Of a stretch of DNA of 64,000 bases, positions 1 to 7,550 are shown one piece after another. A program made the position numbers and the translations under genes. The first letter of the stretch is position 1. The number at the start of each line of letters is the position of its first letter. The notes under the pieces are model-generated. The model was given only the letters and a program-made list of their open reading frames with translations. It had not been told where the DNA came from and did not search any database. Source of the stretch: Bacillota bacterium (GTDB taxonomy: Bacteria; Bacillota; Negativicutes; CTSoil-072); contig JAGFZV010000004.1 in assembly GCA_017889545.1 (NCBI GenBank), forward strand, positions 62,001-126,000. Direction: 5' to 3'.

Positions 1-1
1 G

Positions 2-496
2 TACGGTGTAAAAGAAAGTCGACATTTTATTAAACTCAATTTTATTGCCCTTTTGTCCACCATGGGTTTGACAGCCATGATCATATTTTCATTTTTCATG
101 ATCGTATTTGGGAGGATTATAGGGTCTTATGTCTTTGGGTTGATGGGAGCAAAAACTTTATTTTATAGTATCTGGTTGTTTTTGCGATATGGCATTTCTC
201 TTACCTTAATGTTAGTCACATTTTATTTAATATATAAGTATTTACCGAATAGAAAATTGAAATTTAACAATATTATGGTAGGCACTATTTTTACAACAAT
301 TGGTTGGGTTTCCGCCTCCTTATTATTTTCTTTTTACATCAATGGCTTTGTAAATTATGAAATAATTTACGGAAGTTTAGGTGGGATTTTTGCTTTAATC
401 ATTTGGCTCTACATGAGTACTTTAATCTTTCTTCTTGGAGGAGAATTAAACGCGATCAGCAGCAATGTAGAGAAAAAAAAGAACGTTGCAAAATAG
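2..496 (+). CDS. YihY/BrkB-family membrane protein, 3' part (cut by window edge)
   Basis: The reading frame is open from base 2, so the start lies outside the window and only the C-terminal ~165 residues are seen. The visible part holds about four hydrophobic helices (roughly MIIFSFFMIVFG, SIWLFLRYGISL, IMVGTIFTTIGW, IFALIIWLYMST) and ends in GGELNA followed by a short lysine-rich tail. The GGxxALIIWLYMSxxxFLLGGELNA pattern is typical of the YihY/BrkB (UPF0761) inner-membrane family, once annotated as ribonuclease BN; its true function is not settled. A TTG at 53 could be read as a start, but the upstream codons continue the same hydrophobic pattern. Confidence 0.8.
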   Translation, partial: YGVKESRHFIKLNFIALLSTMGLTAMIIFSFFMIVFGRIIGSYVFGLMGAKTLFYSIWLFLRYGISLTLMLVTFYLIYKYLPNRKLKFNNIMVGTIFTTIGWVSASLLFSFYINGFVNYEIIYGSLGGIFALIIWLYMSTLIFLLGGELNAISSNVEKKKNVAK

Positions 497-757
497 TAAG
501 CTGAACCGATTATTGTTGATATACGAAGAAAGAAAAGATGATGTTCTTTTAAACTTGCTTAGTTTGGTTGAGCGGATTTGTACCCAGTCAAACTGAAATA
601 TCGAGGCTAGTCTTGAATAATTCTAATAAGTCTATTAATTCTGAAAATAATGATGGACTTATTTTAAATTTAGTATAAAATTTAAGTAAGAGCAAATTTA
701 ATTGAGTTTTCAAAAAGATGAAATGTGCTAATCAGAAAAAGGGGAGGCGGAGTTCGT

Positions 758-970
758 ATGCAGGAAATCAAAGTCAAGGTTGAGGACATGAAGACCCCGG
801 AAAATGCTGACGCTATAAAGGAACATCTTCTTACAATGGAAGGAGTAACTGATGTTACAATTGATATTGAAGATAATATGGTCAGTATCAAAAGTACATG
901 TAGTCCTGATGATCTAGTGTGTTCAATAAAAACCCTGGGTTTTTTCAATGTAAATACCACTAGTTTATAA
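758..970 (+). CDS. Small HMA-fold protein lacking the CxxC metal motif
   Basis: This is a 70-residue protein. The ATG at 758 is preferred over the in-frame GTG at 725 because GGGGAGGCGG (741-750) lies just before it. The pattern of strand EIKVKV, helix ENADAIKEHLLTM, strand DVTIDI, strand MVSIKS, helix PDDLVCSIKTLGF matches the ferredoxin-like fold of heavy-metal-associated (CopZ-like) domains. The usual M-x-C-x-x-C loop between strand 1 and helix 1 reads M-K-T-P-E-N here, so the metal-binding cysteines are absent; the two remaining cysteines are in a later loop and helix. Metal chaperone activity is therefore doubtful. It stands alone with its own terminator. Confidence 0.7.
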   Translation: MQEIKVKVEDMKTPENADAIKEHLLTMEGVTDVTIDIEDNMVSIKSTCSPDDLVCSIKTLGFFNVNTTSL

Positions 971-1013
971 GACTGAAAGCTCCAAAAATAATAAGTGAAC
1001 ATAGGGATAACTT

Positions 1014-1050
1014 AAGCGGCCTTGGTTCGTCCATCGGACTAAGGCTGTTT
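1014..1050 (+). terminator. Rho-independent terminator after the HMA-like gene
   Basis: An 11-bp stem GCCTTGGTTCG / CGGACTAAGGC (two G-U wobbles) with a 5-nt loop is followed by TGTTTAATT. It lies 45 bases past the stop of the preceding small gene. Confidence 0.6.
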
Positions 1051-1206
1051 AATTATGAGTTCCCGTGGCTATAATACTCATTATGCAGCGCAGAAGGAAA
1101 AATTCACAATTATGTTTTTGCAATATTCTGTGATATTTGTGATAAAATAATTGTAGAAGACTGTATAGAAAGGTTCTTTTTAATTTTCAAGGAGGTTGTG
1201 TTATTG

Positions 1207-2052
1207 ATGGATGATATACGGACGATTCGTAAAATTGTAACCGGCCAACATGCTGTGGATGGCGCCGGTGTAAAACTGGTAAGAGTGATCGGTCACAAGG
1301 ATACGAGAGATTTTGATCCATTCCTCATGTTGGACGCTTTCGATTCGGTGGACCCTAACGATTATATAAAAGGCTTTCCCTGGCATCCGCACCGCGGCAT
1401 TGAAACAATCACCTATTTGATCCAAGGAGACATTGAACATGGGGATAGCCTTGGAAATAAAGGAAGTATCTTCGATGGAGAATGCCAGTGGATGACTGCA
1501 GGATCCGGGATCATTCATCAGGAAATGCCAAAGCCCAGTAATAGAATGCTTGGGGTTCAGCTATGGCTAAACCTGCCGGCCAAAGATAAAATGGTTCCCC
1601 CGAAATATCATGGACTAGTGAAAACAGATATTCCGGTGATTGATGAAGAAGGACTCAAGATACGCATTATTTCCGGAACCTATAATGGAAATGCTGGCGC
1701 AATGGAAGGAGACTATGTGAAAGCGTTATATTTGGATGTGGAAATAGATCCAGGGAACGCATGGTCTTTGAATACGAATAAGTTTGCAACCTTGTTTGTT
1801 TATATTGTGGAAGGTGATGGTTTTTTTGGTCCAGAAGAAGATGGGTTTGTTTCGGCAAAACATGCCATACTATTTAATGAAGGAACGAAATTTCAGGTAA
1901 AAGCTTCTGATAAGGGATTGCGGTTTTTGCTTATATCAGGGAACCCTCTTAGGGAGGCAATTGCCTGGGGTGGTCCGATTGTTATGAATACGAAAGAAGA
2001 ATTGGATCTAGCTTTCAAGGAACTGGACGAAAATAAATTTATCAAAAACTGA
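1207..2052 (+). CDS. Pirin family protein
   Basis: The protein is about 281 residues and has the two cupin halves of bacterial pirins (YhhW/quercetin 2,3-dioxygenase-like). The N-terminal cupin shows FPWHPHRGIETITYLIQG, IEHGDS and SGIIHQEMP, supplying the three histidines and one glutamate that bind iron or nickel in this family. The C-terminal half has the usual FVYIVEGDGFFG cupin strand without metal ligands. GGAGG at 1191-1195 supports a TTG at 1204 or the ATG at 1207; a GTG at 1198 is too close. Physiological substrate is unknown: some pirins degrade quercetin, others bind transcription factors or metabolic enzymes. Confidence 0.85.
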   Translation: MDDIRTIRKIVTGQHAVDGAGVKLVRVIGHKDTRDFDPFLMLDAFDSVDPNDYIKGFPWHPHRGIETITYLIQGDIEHGDSLGNKGSIFDGECQWMTAGSGIIHQEMPKPSNRMLGVQLWLNLPAKDKMVPPKYHGLVKTDIPVIDEEGLKIRIISGTYNGNAGAMEGDYVKALYLDVEIDPGNAWSLNTNKFATLFVYIVEGDGFFGPEEDGFVSAKHAILFNEGTKFQVKASDKGLRFLLISGNPLREAIAWGGPIVMNTKEELDLAFKELDENKFIKN

Positions 2053-2187
2053 AAATATCAATGGAACGAGCCGTAATTATTTCACGCCAAACAATTCCCA
2101 GAGCATTCTAAACGGTAGGCGCATATCGCTTTTTCTTCAAGGTGCGACCATTGACAAGCCAATTACAAGAATTGAGGTGTTGGCTGA

Positions 2188-2562
2188 ATGCTTATGAACA
2201 AAATATTGGCTGCAATTGATCAGTTTATCGGGGTCATGCCTATTTTGACAACTAAAAATTCTCTAGTCAGAGCTGCACGGGTTTTCTTCATTTTTGTTTT
2301 CGTGTGGATTGGCATAAATTGTCTGCCGATATCCGCAAGCGAACCTCAAAGGCAAACGAATCATTATATAATAGACCGTTTTGAAGGTGGCTTGGCAGTG
2401 TTGGAAAGGGAAGACTGTTCCACTTTTAATATACCCAGGGAACAGTTGCCCGCAGAAGCAAAAGAAGGTGATGTAATTACTGATAAATGGGAAATTGATC
2501 GATCGACTACTGAATTAATAAAAAAACAGATCACAGAATTATTTAAGACTATTAAGATATAA
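2188..2562 (+). CDS. DUF3006-domain protein with N-terminal membrane segment
   Basis: The 124-residue product starts with a short amphipathic region and a hydrophobic stretch (about residues 30-48, VFFIFVFVWIGINCLPIS) that may be a signal anchor. From about residue 60 it shows the DUF3006 pattern: YIIDRFEGGLAVLE, then I-P-R-E-Q-L-P, then A-K-E-G-D-V-I. DUF3006 proteins are short, predicted beta-rich, and of unknown role; they are common in Firmicutes, often beside secreted hydrolases. Here the domain would sit outside the membrane. The start is supported by GAGGTG at 2173-2178. Confidence 0.7.
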   Translation: MLMNKILAAIDQFIGVMPILTTKNSLVRAARVFFIFVFVWIGINCLPISASEPQRQTNHYIIDRFEGGLAVLEREDCSTFNIPREQLPAEAKEGDVITDKWEIDRSTTELIKKQITELFKTIKI

Positions 2563-2634
2563 TCAGTATGTGTGTTGAATTTGCCGCTATGAAGAAAATC
2601 GAAGATAAAGCAAGAGCTTTGTTTGAGAGCAAAA

Positions 2635-2671
2635 CAAATACTGCCAGCATGATAGATGCCGGCAGTATTTG
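2635..2671. terminator. Bidirectional terminator between convergent genes
   Basis: A 14-bp stem, CAAATACTGCCAGC / GCCGGCAGTATTTG with one mismatch, separates the DUF3006 gene and the convergent minus-strand ATPase gene. A-rich sequence on the left gives a T-rich run on the minus strand. Confidence 0.7.
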
Positions 2672-2703
2672 TTACCTTATTGGTAATGAATAATTTTATG
2701 CGG

Positions 2704-4167
2704 CTATCTACGCAAAAAAGATCCAAGGATGCCGCGTACTAGTTCGCGAGCAACCTGCCGTCCAACGGTAGTGGCAGCGGTTTTGGTTATTGTGTCCCAA
2801 AGCGAGTCTGGCTGTCTTCCTGCTTTTCGCGGCTGTGATACTTCTTCATTTCGGGCTTCTTCTTCCTGTCGTTTGGTTTCATTCTGCATTTCCGCCTTCT
2901 TTTGGAGAAGCTCGTAAGCGGAAACGCGGTCAACAGGTCTTTCATAGCGACCTCGCATAATGGACTGATCCATGATCTCTTTCCTGCGATCAGTGGAGAT
3001 GGGTCCGATCAAGCTGCATGGCGGCAGAACAAAAGCTTTCTCTACAATATTCGGGCGCCCTTTCTCATCGAGAAAGGAAATGAGAGCTTCGCCAGTACCC
3101 AATTCTGTGATGGCTTGTTCTACTGTGAATTTGGGATTCTGCCGGAAGGTTTCGGCTGCTGCTTTGATCGCTTTCTGATCTTTCGGTGTGTAAGCGCGCA
3201 GAGCATGCTGCACTCGGTTTCCCAATTGTCCCAAGACACTGTCCGGGATATCTATCGGGTTTTGTGTGATGAAATAGACCCCGACGCCTTTGGAACGTAT
3301 GAGACGGACAACTTGTTCAATGCGGTTCAGGAGGACTTTAGGGGCCTCGTTAAAGAGAAGGTGAGCTTCGTCAAAGAAGAAGACCATTTTAGGTTGAGGC
3401 AAATCACCGATCTCAGGTAATTCCTCAAAAAGCTCGGAAAGAAGCCAAAGCAAGAAAGTCGAATAGAGCGCAGGCGACTGGAATAGTTTGTCACAGGCCA
3501 GAATATTGATCATTCCTAAGCCATTGGAATCAGTTTTCATAAAATCCTGGATATTCAAGGATGGTTCGCCGAAAAATTGGTCTCCGCCCTGTTCTTCAAT
3601 GATCAAAAGAGCACGCTGGATCGCTCCGACCGACTGCTTCGAGATACTTCCATACTCAACGGTATATTGTGAGGCATTCTCTGCGACGAAAACCAATATG
3701 GCTTTAAGGTCCTTTAAATCGAGCAACAGCAAGCCCTGATCGTCTGCAACGCGAAAAACAAGATTAAGCACGCCGCTCTGCACCTCATTAAGATTCAGAA
3801 GCCGGGAAAGCAGCAGAGGACCCATTTCAGATATGGTTGTTCGCACAGGGAACCCCATCTCGCCGAAGACGTCCCAATATTGTACGGGGAAAGATTGGTA
3901 TCTGAAGTTTTTTAATTCCAAAAGTTTGATTCTTTCTTCGATTTTTGGATTATTACCACCTGGCGAACAAATTCCGGAAAGATCGCCTTTGATGTCGGAC
4001 AGAAAAACAGGAGTTCCGATGGCACTGAACGATTCGGCCATGCGTTGAAGTGTGATGGTCTTACCGGTACCAGTGGCACCAGTGATCAAGCCATGGCGGT
4101 TGGCCATTTTTGGCAAAAGATGCAGTTCAATGTCGCTTTTCGCTATGAATAACGATGGTTCCGGCAT
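2704..4167 (-). CDS. HerA-like/DUF853 family ATPase
   Basis: The 487-residue product has a Walker A motif ATGTGKT near residue 34, a DIKGDLSG motif near residue 58 and a Walker B strand MVFFFDEAHLLF near residue 265, followed by a YFITQNPIDIP sensor segment. This is the DUF853 (YjgR-like) branch of the HerA/FtsK-type hexameric ATPases. The C-terminal ~80 residues are charged and helical (ELLQKKAEMQNETKRQEEE) and end in a basic LVRGILGSFLRR tail. Function in this family is not established; DNA translocation is inferred from HerA kinship. The RBS on the minus strand (GGAAGGAGTG) lies just before the start. It is transcribed alone. Confidence 0.85.
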   Translation of the reverse strand: MPEPSLFIAKSDIELHLLPKMANRHGLITGATGTGKTITLQRMAESFSAIGTPVFLSDIKGDLSGICSPGGNNPKIEERIKLLELKNFRYQSFPVQYWDVFGEMGFPVRTTISEMGPLLLSRLLNLNEVQSGVLNLVFRVADDQGLLLLDLKDLKAILVFVAENASQYTVEYGSISKQSVGAIQRALLIIEEQGGDQFFGEPSLNIQDFMKTDSNGLGMINILACDKLFQSPALYSTFLLWLLSELFEELPEIGDLPQPKMVFFFDEAHLLFNEAPKVLLNRIEQVVRLIRSKGVGVYFITQNPIDIPDSVLGQLGNRVQHALRAYTPKDQKAIKAAAETFRQNPKFTVEQAITELGTGEALISFLDEKGRPNIVEKAFVLPPCSLIGPISTDRRKEIMDQSIMRGRYERPVDRVSAYELLQKKAEMQNETKRQEEEARNEEVSQPRKAGRQPDSLWDTITKTAATTVGRQVARELVRGILGSFLRR

Positions 4168-4357
4168 GAAATCACTCCTTCCAGTTAGACAATTCAGAAT
4201 ATTTATTACAAATATATTTCTGCGTCAGTTGATAAAAAACCTACAAATTAAAATGGAAAAGTAAACTTCTCGTTCGACAACTATTATTAGAAAATTCTTG
4301 ACATTTATTCGAGAATATGGTGCCATATAATTAGAAGATACACAAGGAGGGATCGAC

Positions 4358-4702
4358 ATGAAGATGAAGAAGCACGTGAAACCTTTAGCTGAAGCCACGA
4401 TCGGAGATTTTACGGATCGAAAATGCGGATTTTGCGGCCTGGATCTTCAGTTTGCAGAAGTTGATCCAGATGAAAAGAAAGCATGGCTTTCGTGTCCGGT
4501 TTTTATGGCTGAACGTGAATTTTCAAAAAATGAGCATTCCTCTTTTCCTGTTCCCTTAGAAGAAACGGGATACACGGAGGGGGACGAAAAGAAAGCGCAC
4601 CATCCGTTGAAGGAAGGCGTACATCCTAAAAAACTGCATCATGATAAGCCGGAAGTGACAGGACACCCGCCCGGTGCGTTCGGTAAACGCGGGAGCACCT
4701 GA
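4358..4702 (+). CDS. Hypothetical protein with CGFC zinc-ribbon-like start
   Basis: This 114-residue protein is not recognised. It has R-K-C-G-F-C-G near residue 24 and a further cysteine in LSCPVF near residue 47, which resembles a half zinc knuckle. The C-terminal half is rich in histidine, lysine and proline (KKAHHPLKEGVHPKKLHHDKPEVTGHPPG), which could bind metal or be disordered. AAGGAGGG at 4344-4351 fixes the ATG. Upstream are a TATAAT at 4326, a TTGACA at 4298 (22 bases apart, longer than usual) and a TTCGACAA sequence at 4273 like a Spo0A box. A strong terminator follows. Confidence 0.7.
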   Translation: MKMKKHVKPLAEATIGDFTDRKCGFCGLDLQFAEVDPDEKKAWLSCPVFMAEREFSKNEHSSFPVPLEETGYTEGDEKKAHHPLKEGVHPKKLHHDKPEVTGHPPGAFGKRGST

Positions 4703-4722
4703 ACGGCATACATAATCAATCA

Positions 4723-4765
4723 AAAAGTGCTGCGCTGAGAAATAAAGCTTCAGTGCAGCACTTTT
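4723..4765 (+). terminator. Rho-independent terminator
   Basis: A 15-bp stem AAAAGTGCTGCGCTG / CAGTGCAGCACTTTT with one mismatch is followed by TTTTG. It ends the transcript of the 114-residue hypothetical gene. Confidence 0.8.
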
Positions 4766-4917
4766 GTCTACAATCCGTTATGCATACTAACTCCAGACGG
4801 GAAGAAGATTTTTTTGATTTTGCAACACTTCATTGCTATCATTGTCTTATTAATCAGTCAATTGCGGCATGAAGTCTAACAAGAGCGGTGTAAATATTGT
4901 TATCGCAGGAGGTACTT

Positions 4918-6123
4918 ATGAGATTTTTTTATGCAGTAGTCATTGTATTGGCGATAACTACTTTTATTAGTTGGCTGAACTACTATTTGTTATCGCGCAT
5001 ATTCGCGTCTTATCGTAGCCGCATGGTAAAATACTCCTGTATATTTTTTGCCGTAGCGACAATTTTGGTTATGGATTACGGATGGTTAAGACGCTCGTTG
5101 TTTATCCTTCCGGAGATTGAGGGCGTCCAGTTTTACGTTTACGTGGCATTAGCGTGGACCTTTGGCCAGCTAATACTCTTGGCCCTCCAGCCGCTAATAT
5201 ATATCGGCCATCGATTAATTAAGGACCAGAAGGCAGAAGACACCGCAAAACATAGTTCTTCAGCTGCATCGATGACCCGTCGCCAGTTGTTGCATAATGC
5301 GTTGGCCATCACGCCGTTGTTTGCTTTCGGGATCAGTACAAAAGGCATCTATGGAGCGCAAACCGATATGGCTGTACAAAGATTTTTGCTGACTATGCCC
5401 CAATTACCACCTAATTTGGCAGGCTTCAAAATTGGTCAGATTAGTGATATCCATTTGGGACCATATTTTGATTTAGAGAGACTTGATATGGCCATCCAAT
5501 TACTTGCGCAAGAAAAACCTGATCTGGTGGTGATCACCGGTGACCTTATTGACGATCTGGCTTTGCTGAAACCAGCAATTGATCGATTCAATGACCTTCA
5601 AACGGCAATTCCACACGGAGTCTATTTTTGCATGGGAAACCATGATTATTTCGAGGATGCTGAATTGGTTCGATCCGAATTGAATCATAGCCGAATCGTT
5701 CTTTTGGATAATAGTATTCGTCAGATCGTACCGGGGCCTCAACCCTTCTATCTCATAGGGGTGGACTACGCTTGGGCAGGCCTTTTACGCAGGGGAATTG
5801 AGGTTAGCGACAGCAAACGGCAGCAATATTTTGCGGCAGCTATTCAGGGCGTTCCGCTCAACTCCTTCAGCGTTTTAATCGGACATCATCCAGACGTTCT
5901 TTTTGACGGATTTAACGCAAAAATACCGTTGACTCTAGCTGGGCATACACACGGCGGTCAGGTGGTTATAGGTGGAAAAACATTTTTGTCCTCCTATTAT
6001 TATATCCGTGGATTGTACAGTGAGAATGGGGTTTACGGGTATGTAAGCAGCGGTGCAGGGCATTGGCTTCCTTTCCGTCTTGGCTGTCCGCCCGAAATTA
6101 GTATGTTTACCTTAAAAGGTTAA
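4918..6123 (+). CDS. Membrane-anchored metallophosphoesterase
   Basis: The 401-residue protein starts with about three transmembrane helices (residues ~5-130), then a TRRQLLHNAL segment followed by a hydrophobic stretch that resembles a Tat-like signal inside the protein. The catalytic calcineurin-like domain follows, with all five metal motifs: GQISDIHLG, GDLIDD, GNHDYF, GHHPD and GHTHGG. The arrangement matches the YkuE/YaeI group, some of which act on UDP-2,3-diacylglucosamine-like or other phospho-substrates at the envelope; the substrate here is unknown. GCAGGAGG at 4905-4912 sets the ATG at 4918. The gene stands alone. Confidence 0.85.
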   Translation: MRFFYAVVIVLAITTFISWLNYYLLSRIFASYRSRMVKYSCIFFAVATILVMDYGWLRRSLFILPEIEGVQFYVYVALAWTFGQLILLALQPLIYIGHRLIKDQKAEDTAKHSSSAASMTRRQLLHNALAITPLFAFGISTKGIYGAQTDMAVQRFLLTMPQLPPNLAGFKIGQISDIHLGPYFDLERLDMAIQLLAQEKPDLVVITGDLIDDLALLKPAIDRFNDLQTAIPHGVYFCMGNHDYFEDAELVRSELNHSRIVLLDNSIRQIVPGPQPFYLIGVDYAWAGLLRRGIEVSDSKRQQYFAAAIQGVPLNSFSVLIGHHPDVLFDGFNAKIPLTLAGHTHGGQVVIGGKTFLSSYYYIRGLYSENGVYGYVSSGAGHWLPFRLGCPPEISMFTLKG

Positions 6124-6216
6124 GTTTTTTTGTTCATTATGCATTAAAATGGCAGGAGTTTTATCGTATGATCAGAAAAAAGTAGTTGTGCATGAAGTTG
6201 AAAAGATCCTAAAATG

Positions 6217-6224
6217 TTCGACAA
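6217..6224. promoter_or_regulatory. Possible Spo0A box upstream of the FAD/molybdoenzyme operon
   Basis: TTCGACAA, the reverse complement of TTGTCGAA, matches the known 0A box core TGNCGAA. It lies about 55 bases before the first gene of the operon. The motif is short, so chance is possible. Confidence 0.3.
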
Positions 6225-6275
6225 TGAATGAATGTGCAAGACCACCCGATCAGTATATATTTTTTGAGAGGATAG

Positions 6276-7550
6276 GTGGTGAGAGAATTGTCAAAAATGG
6301 TCAAAAATATTGCTATTATTGGTAATGGATGTGCGGCGGTAGAATGCATAAAAGCCTTACGGGAGTGCGGGTGCAACGATACTATACACTTGTTTTCTGA
6401 CCACAGCTACCCAGTGTATAATCCGATGCTCACAACTTATTACGTAGCAGGCAAGATTGATTTTTCGAAGCTTTTTCCTTTTGGGACGAACGATGAATTG
6501 GCGAGGACATTTAATGTCCGTTTTCATACCAGATCACCTGTTATGACTTTGGACACAACAGAGAAAGTGATTGTTACTGCCGATGGTTTAGCCGTATCGT
6601 ATGATCGCTGTCTCATTGCCAGCGGAGCTTCGCCAGTGCGGCCGCCCATAGAAGGCATTCACTCGGGTCGAGTCTACACGATGCGTACGGTTGAAGATGC
6701 CATAGGTCTAAAAACTGCTCTTGAGCAAAAGCCAACAAGGGTATTGGTAGTGGGAGCTTCCATGGTGGGAATTAAACTGGTTGAGCTATTTCGCGCAGCA
6801 GGAATAGACGTCTGTCTGGCTGACTTGGCAACTCATCTTTTTCCAGCGGCCGCTCATCCTGATTGTGCTGCGGTGCTTGCTGAACGACTAAGGGAAAACG
6901 GGGTTGATTTGCGCTTTGGAACTTCTTTGACTAGGTTGGAAGAAAGCGGAGCAGGACTTCTTGCCTATTTTGCCGGCGATACTATGCCGGAACGTGTCGA
7001 TTTGGCGGTTATTTGCATTGGTGTGCGGGCCAATACGGCTTTTGTTGACCGAAACTGTATTGATACCGCCGCTGGCGTATTGGTCAACGAGCGCATGGAG
7101 ACCAACGTGCATGGTGTATATGCAGCTGGTGACGTAGCTCAAGGCCGAAACTTGCTGACAGGGCAGCCTCAGATTGTTGGTCTTTGGAGCAATGCCCGCT
7201 ATCAGGGGAGGACAGCAGGAAGAAACATGGCAGGAGAACATGACGTTTTTCCCGGGAATATTCCTCACAATATTACTCACTTTATGAATATGGACTTTAT
7301 CGGTATTGGGGATGTCAAGAACTATGACAAGATGCGTAAATATTGGGACGGCAATCATTTTATACAACTTTTTTGGCAAGAAGGACTGATTACCGGCGCG
7401 AACTTGGTTGACAGCTATACTTCTTCCGGTGTTATCAGACAAGCTTTAATCAAAGGGCTCCAACAAAGCTGCGTTCATAATCAGGGAACAATGCCGTTGG
7501 TGCAAGACTTACTCATTAGAAAAATCATAATGGAGGTAGAGCAAGCATGA
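6276..7550 (+). CDS. FAD-dependent pyridine nucleotide-disulfide oxidoreductase
   Basis: The ~424-residue flavoprotein has an FAD-binding GNGCAAVE Rossmann motif near the N-terminus, a second NAD(P)H-binding fold (VLVVGASMVGIKLVE) near residue 155 and the FAD-contacting AAGDVAQG near residue 285. This is the NirB/rubredoxin-reductase-like class without a redox-active CxxC pair. The stop overlaps the ATG of the molybdopterin oxidoreductase (ATGA, 7547-7550), so the two are translationally coupled and it probably passes electrons between NAD(P)H and the molybdenum enzyme through the ferredoxin encoded next. GAGAGG and GGTGG precede the tandem GTG codons at 6276/6279; a TTG at 6288 is another option. 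Confidence 0.85.
   Translation: MVRELSKMVKNIAIIGNGCAAVECIKALRECGCNDTIHLFSDHSYPVYNPMLTTYYVAGKIDFSKLFPFGTNDELARTFNVRFHTRSPVMTLDTTEKVIVTADGLAVSYDRCLIASGASPVRPPIEGIHSGRVYTMRTVEDAIGLKTALEQKPTRVLVVGASMVGIKLVELFRAAGIDVCLADLATHLFPAAAHPDCAAVLAERLRENGVDLRFGTSLTRLEESGAGLLAYFAGDTMPERVDLAVICIGVRANTAFVDRNCIDTAAGVLVNERMETNVHGVYAAGDVAQGRNLLTGQPQIVGLWSNARYQGRTAGRNMAGEHDVFPGNIPHNITHFMNMDFIGIGDVKNYDKMRKYWDGNHFIQLFWQEGLITGANLVDSYTSSGVIRQALIKGLQQSCVHNQGTMPLVQDLLIRKIIMEVEQA

Noticed and set aside
2902-3420. Long plus-strand open frame opposite the HerA-like ATPase gene
   Set aside because: It has no RBS, no family pattern and lies fully antisense to a gene with clear Walker motifs.
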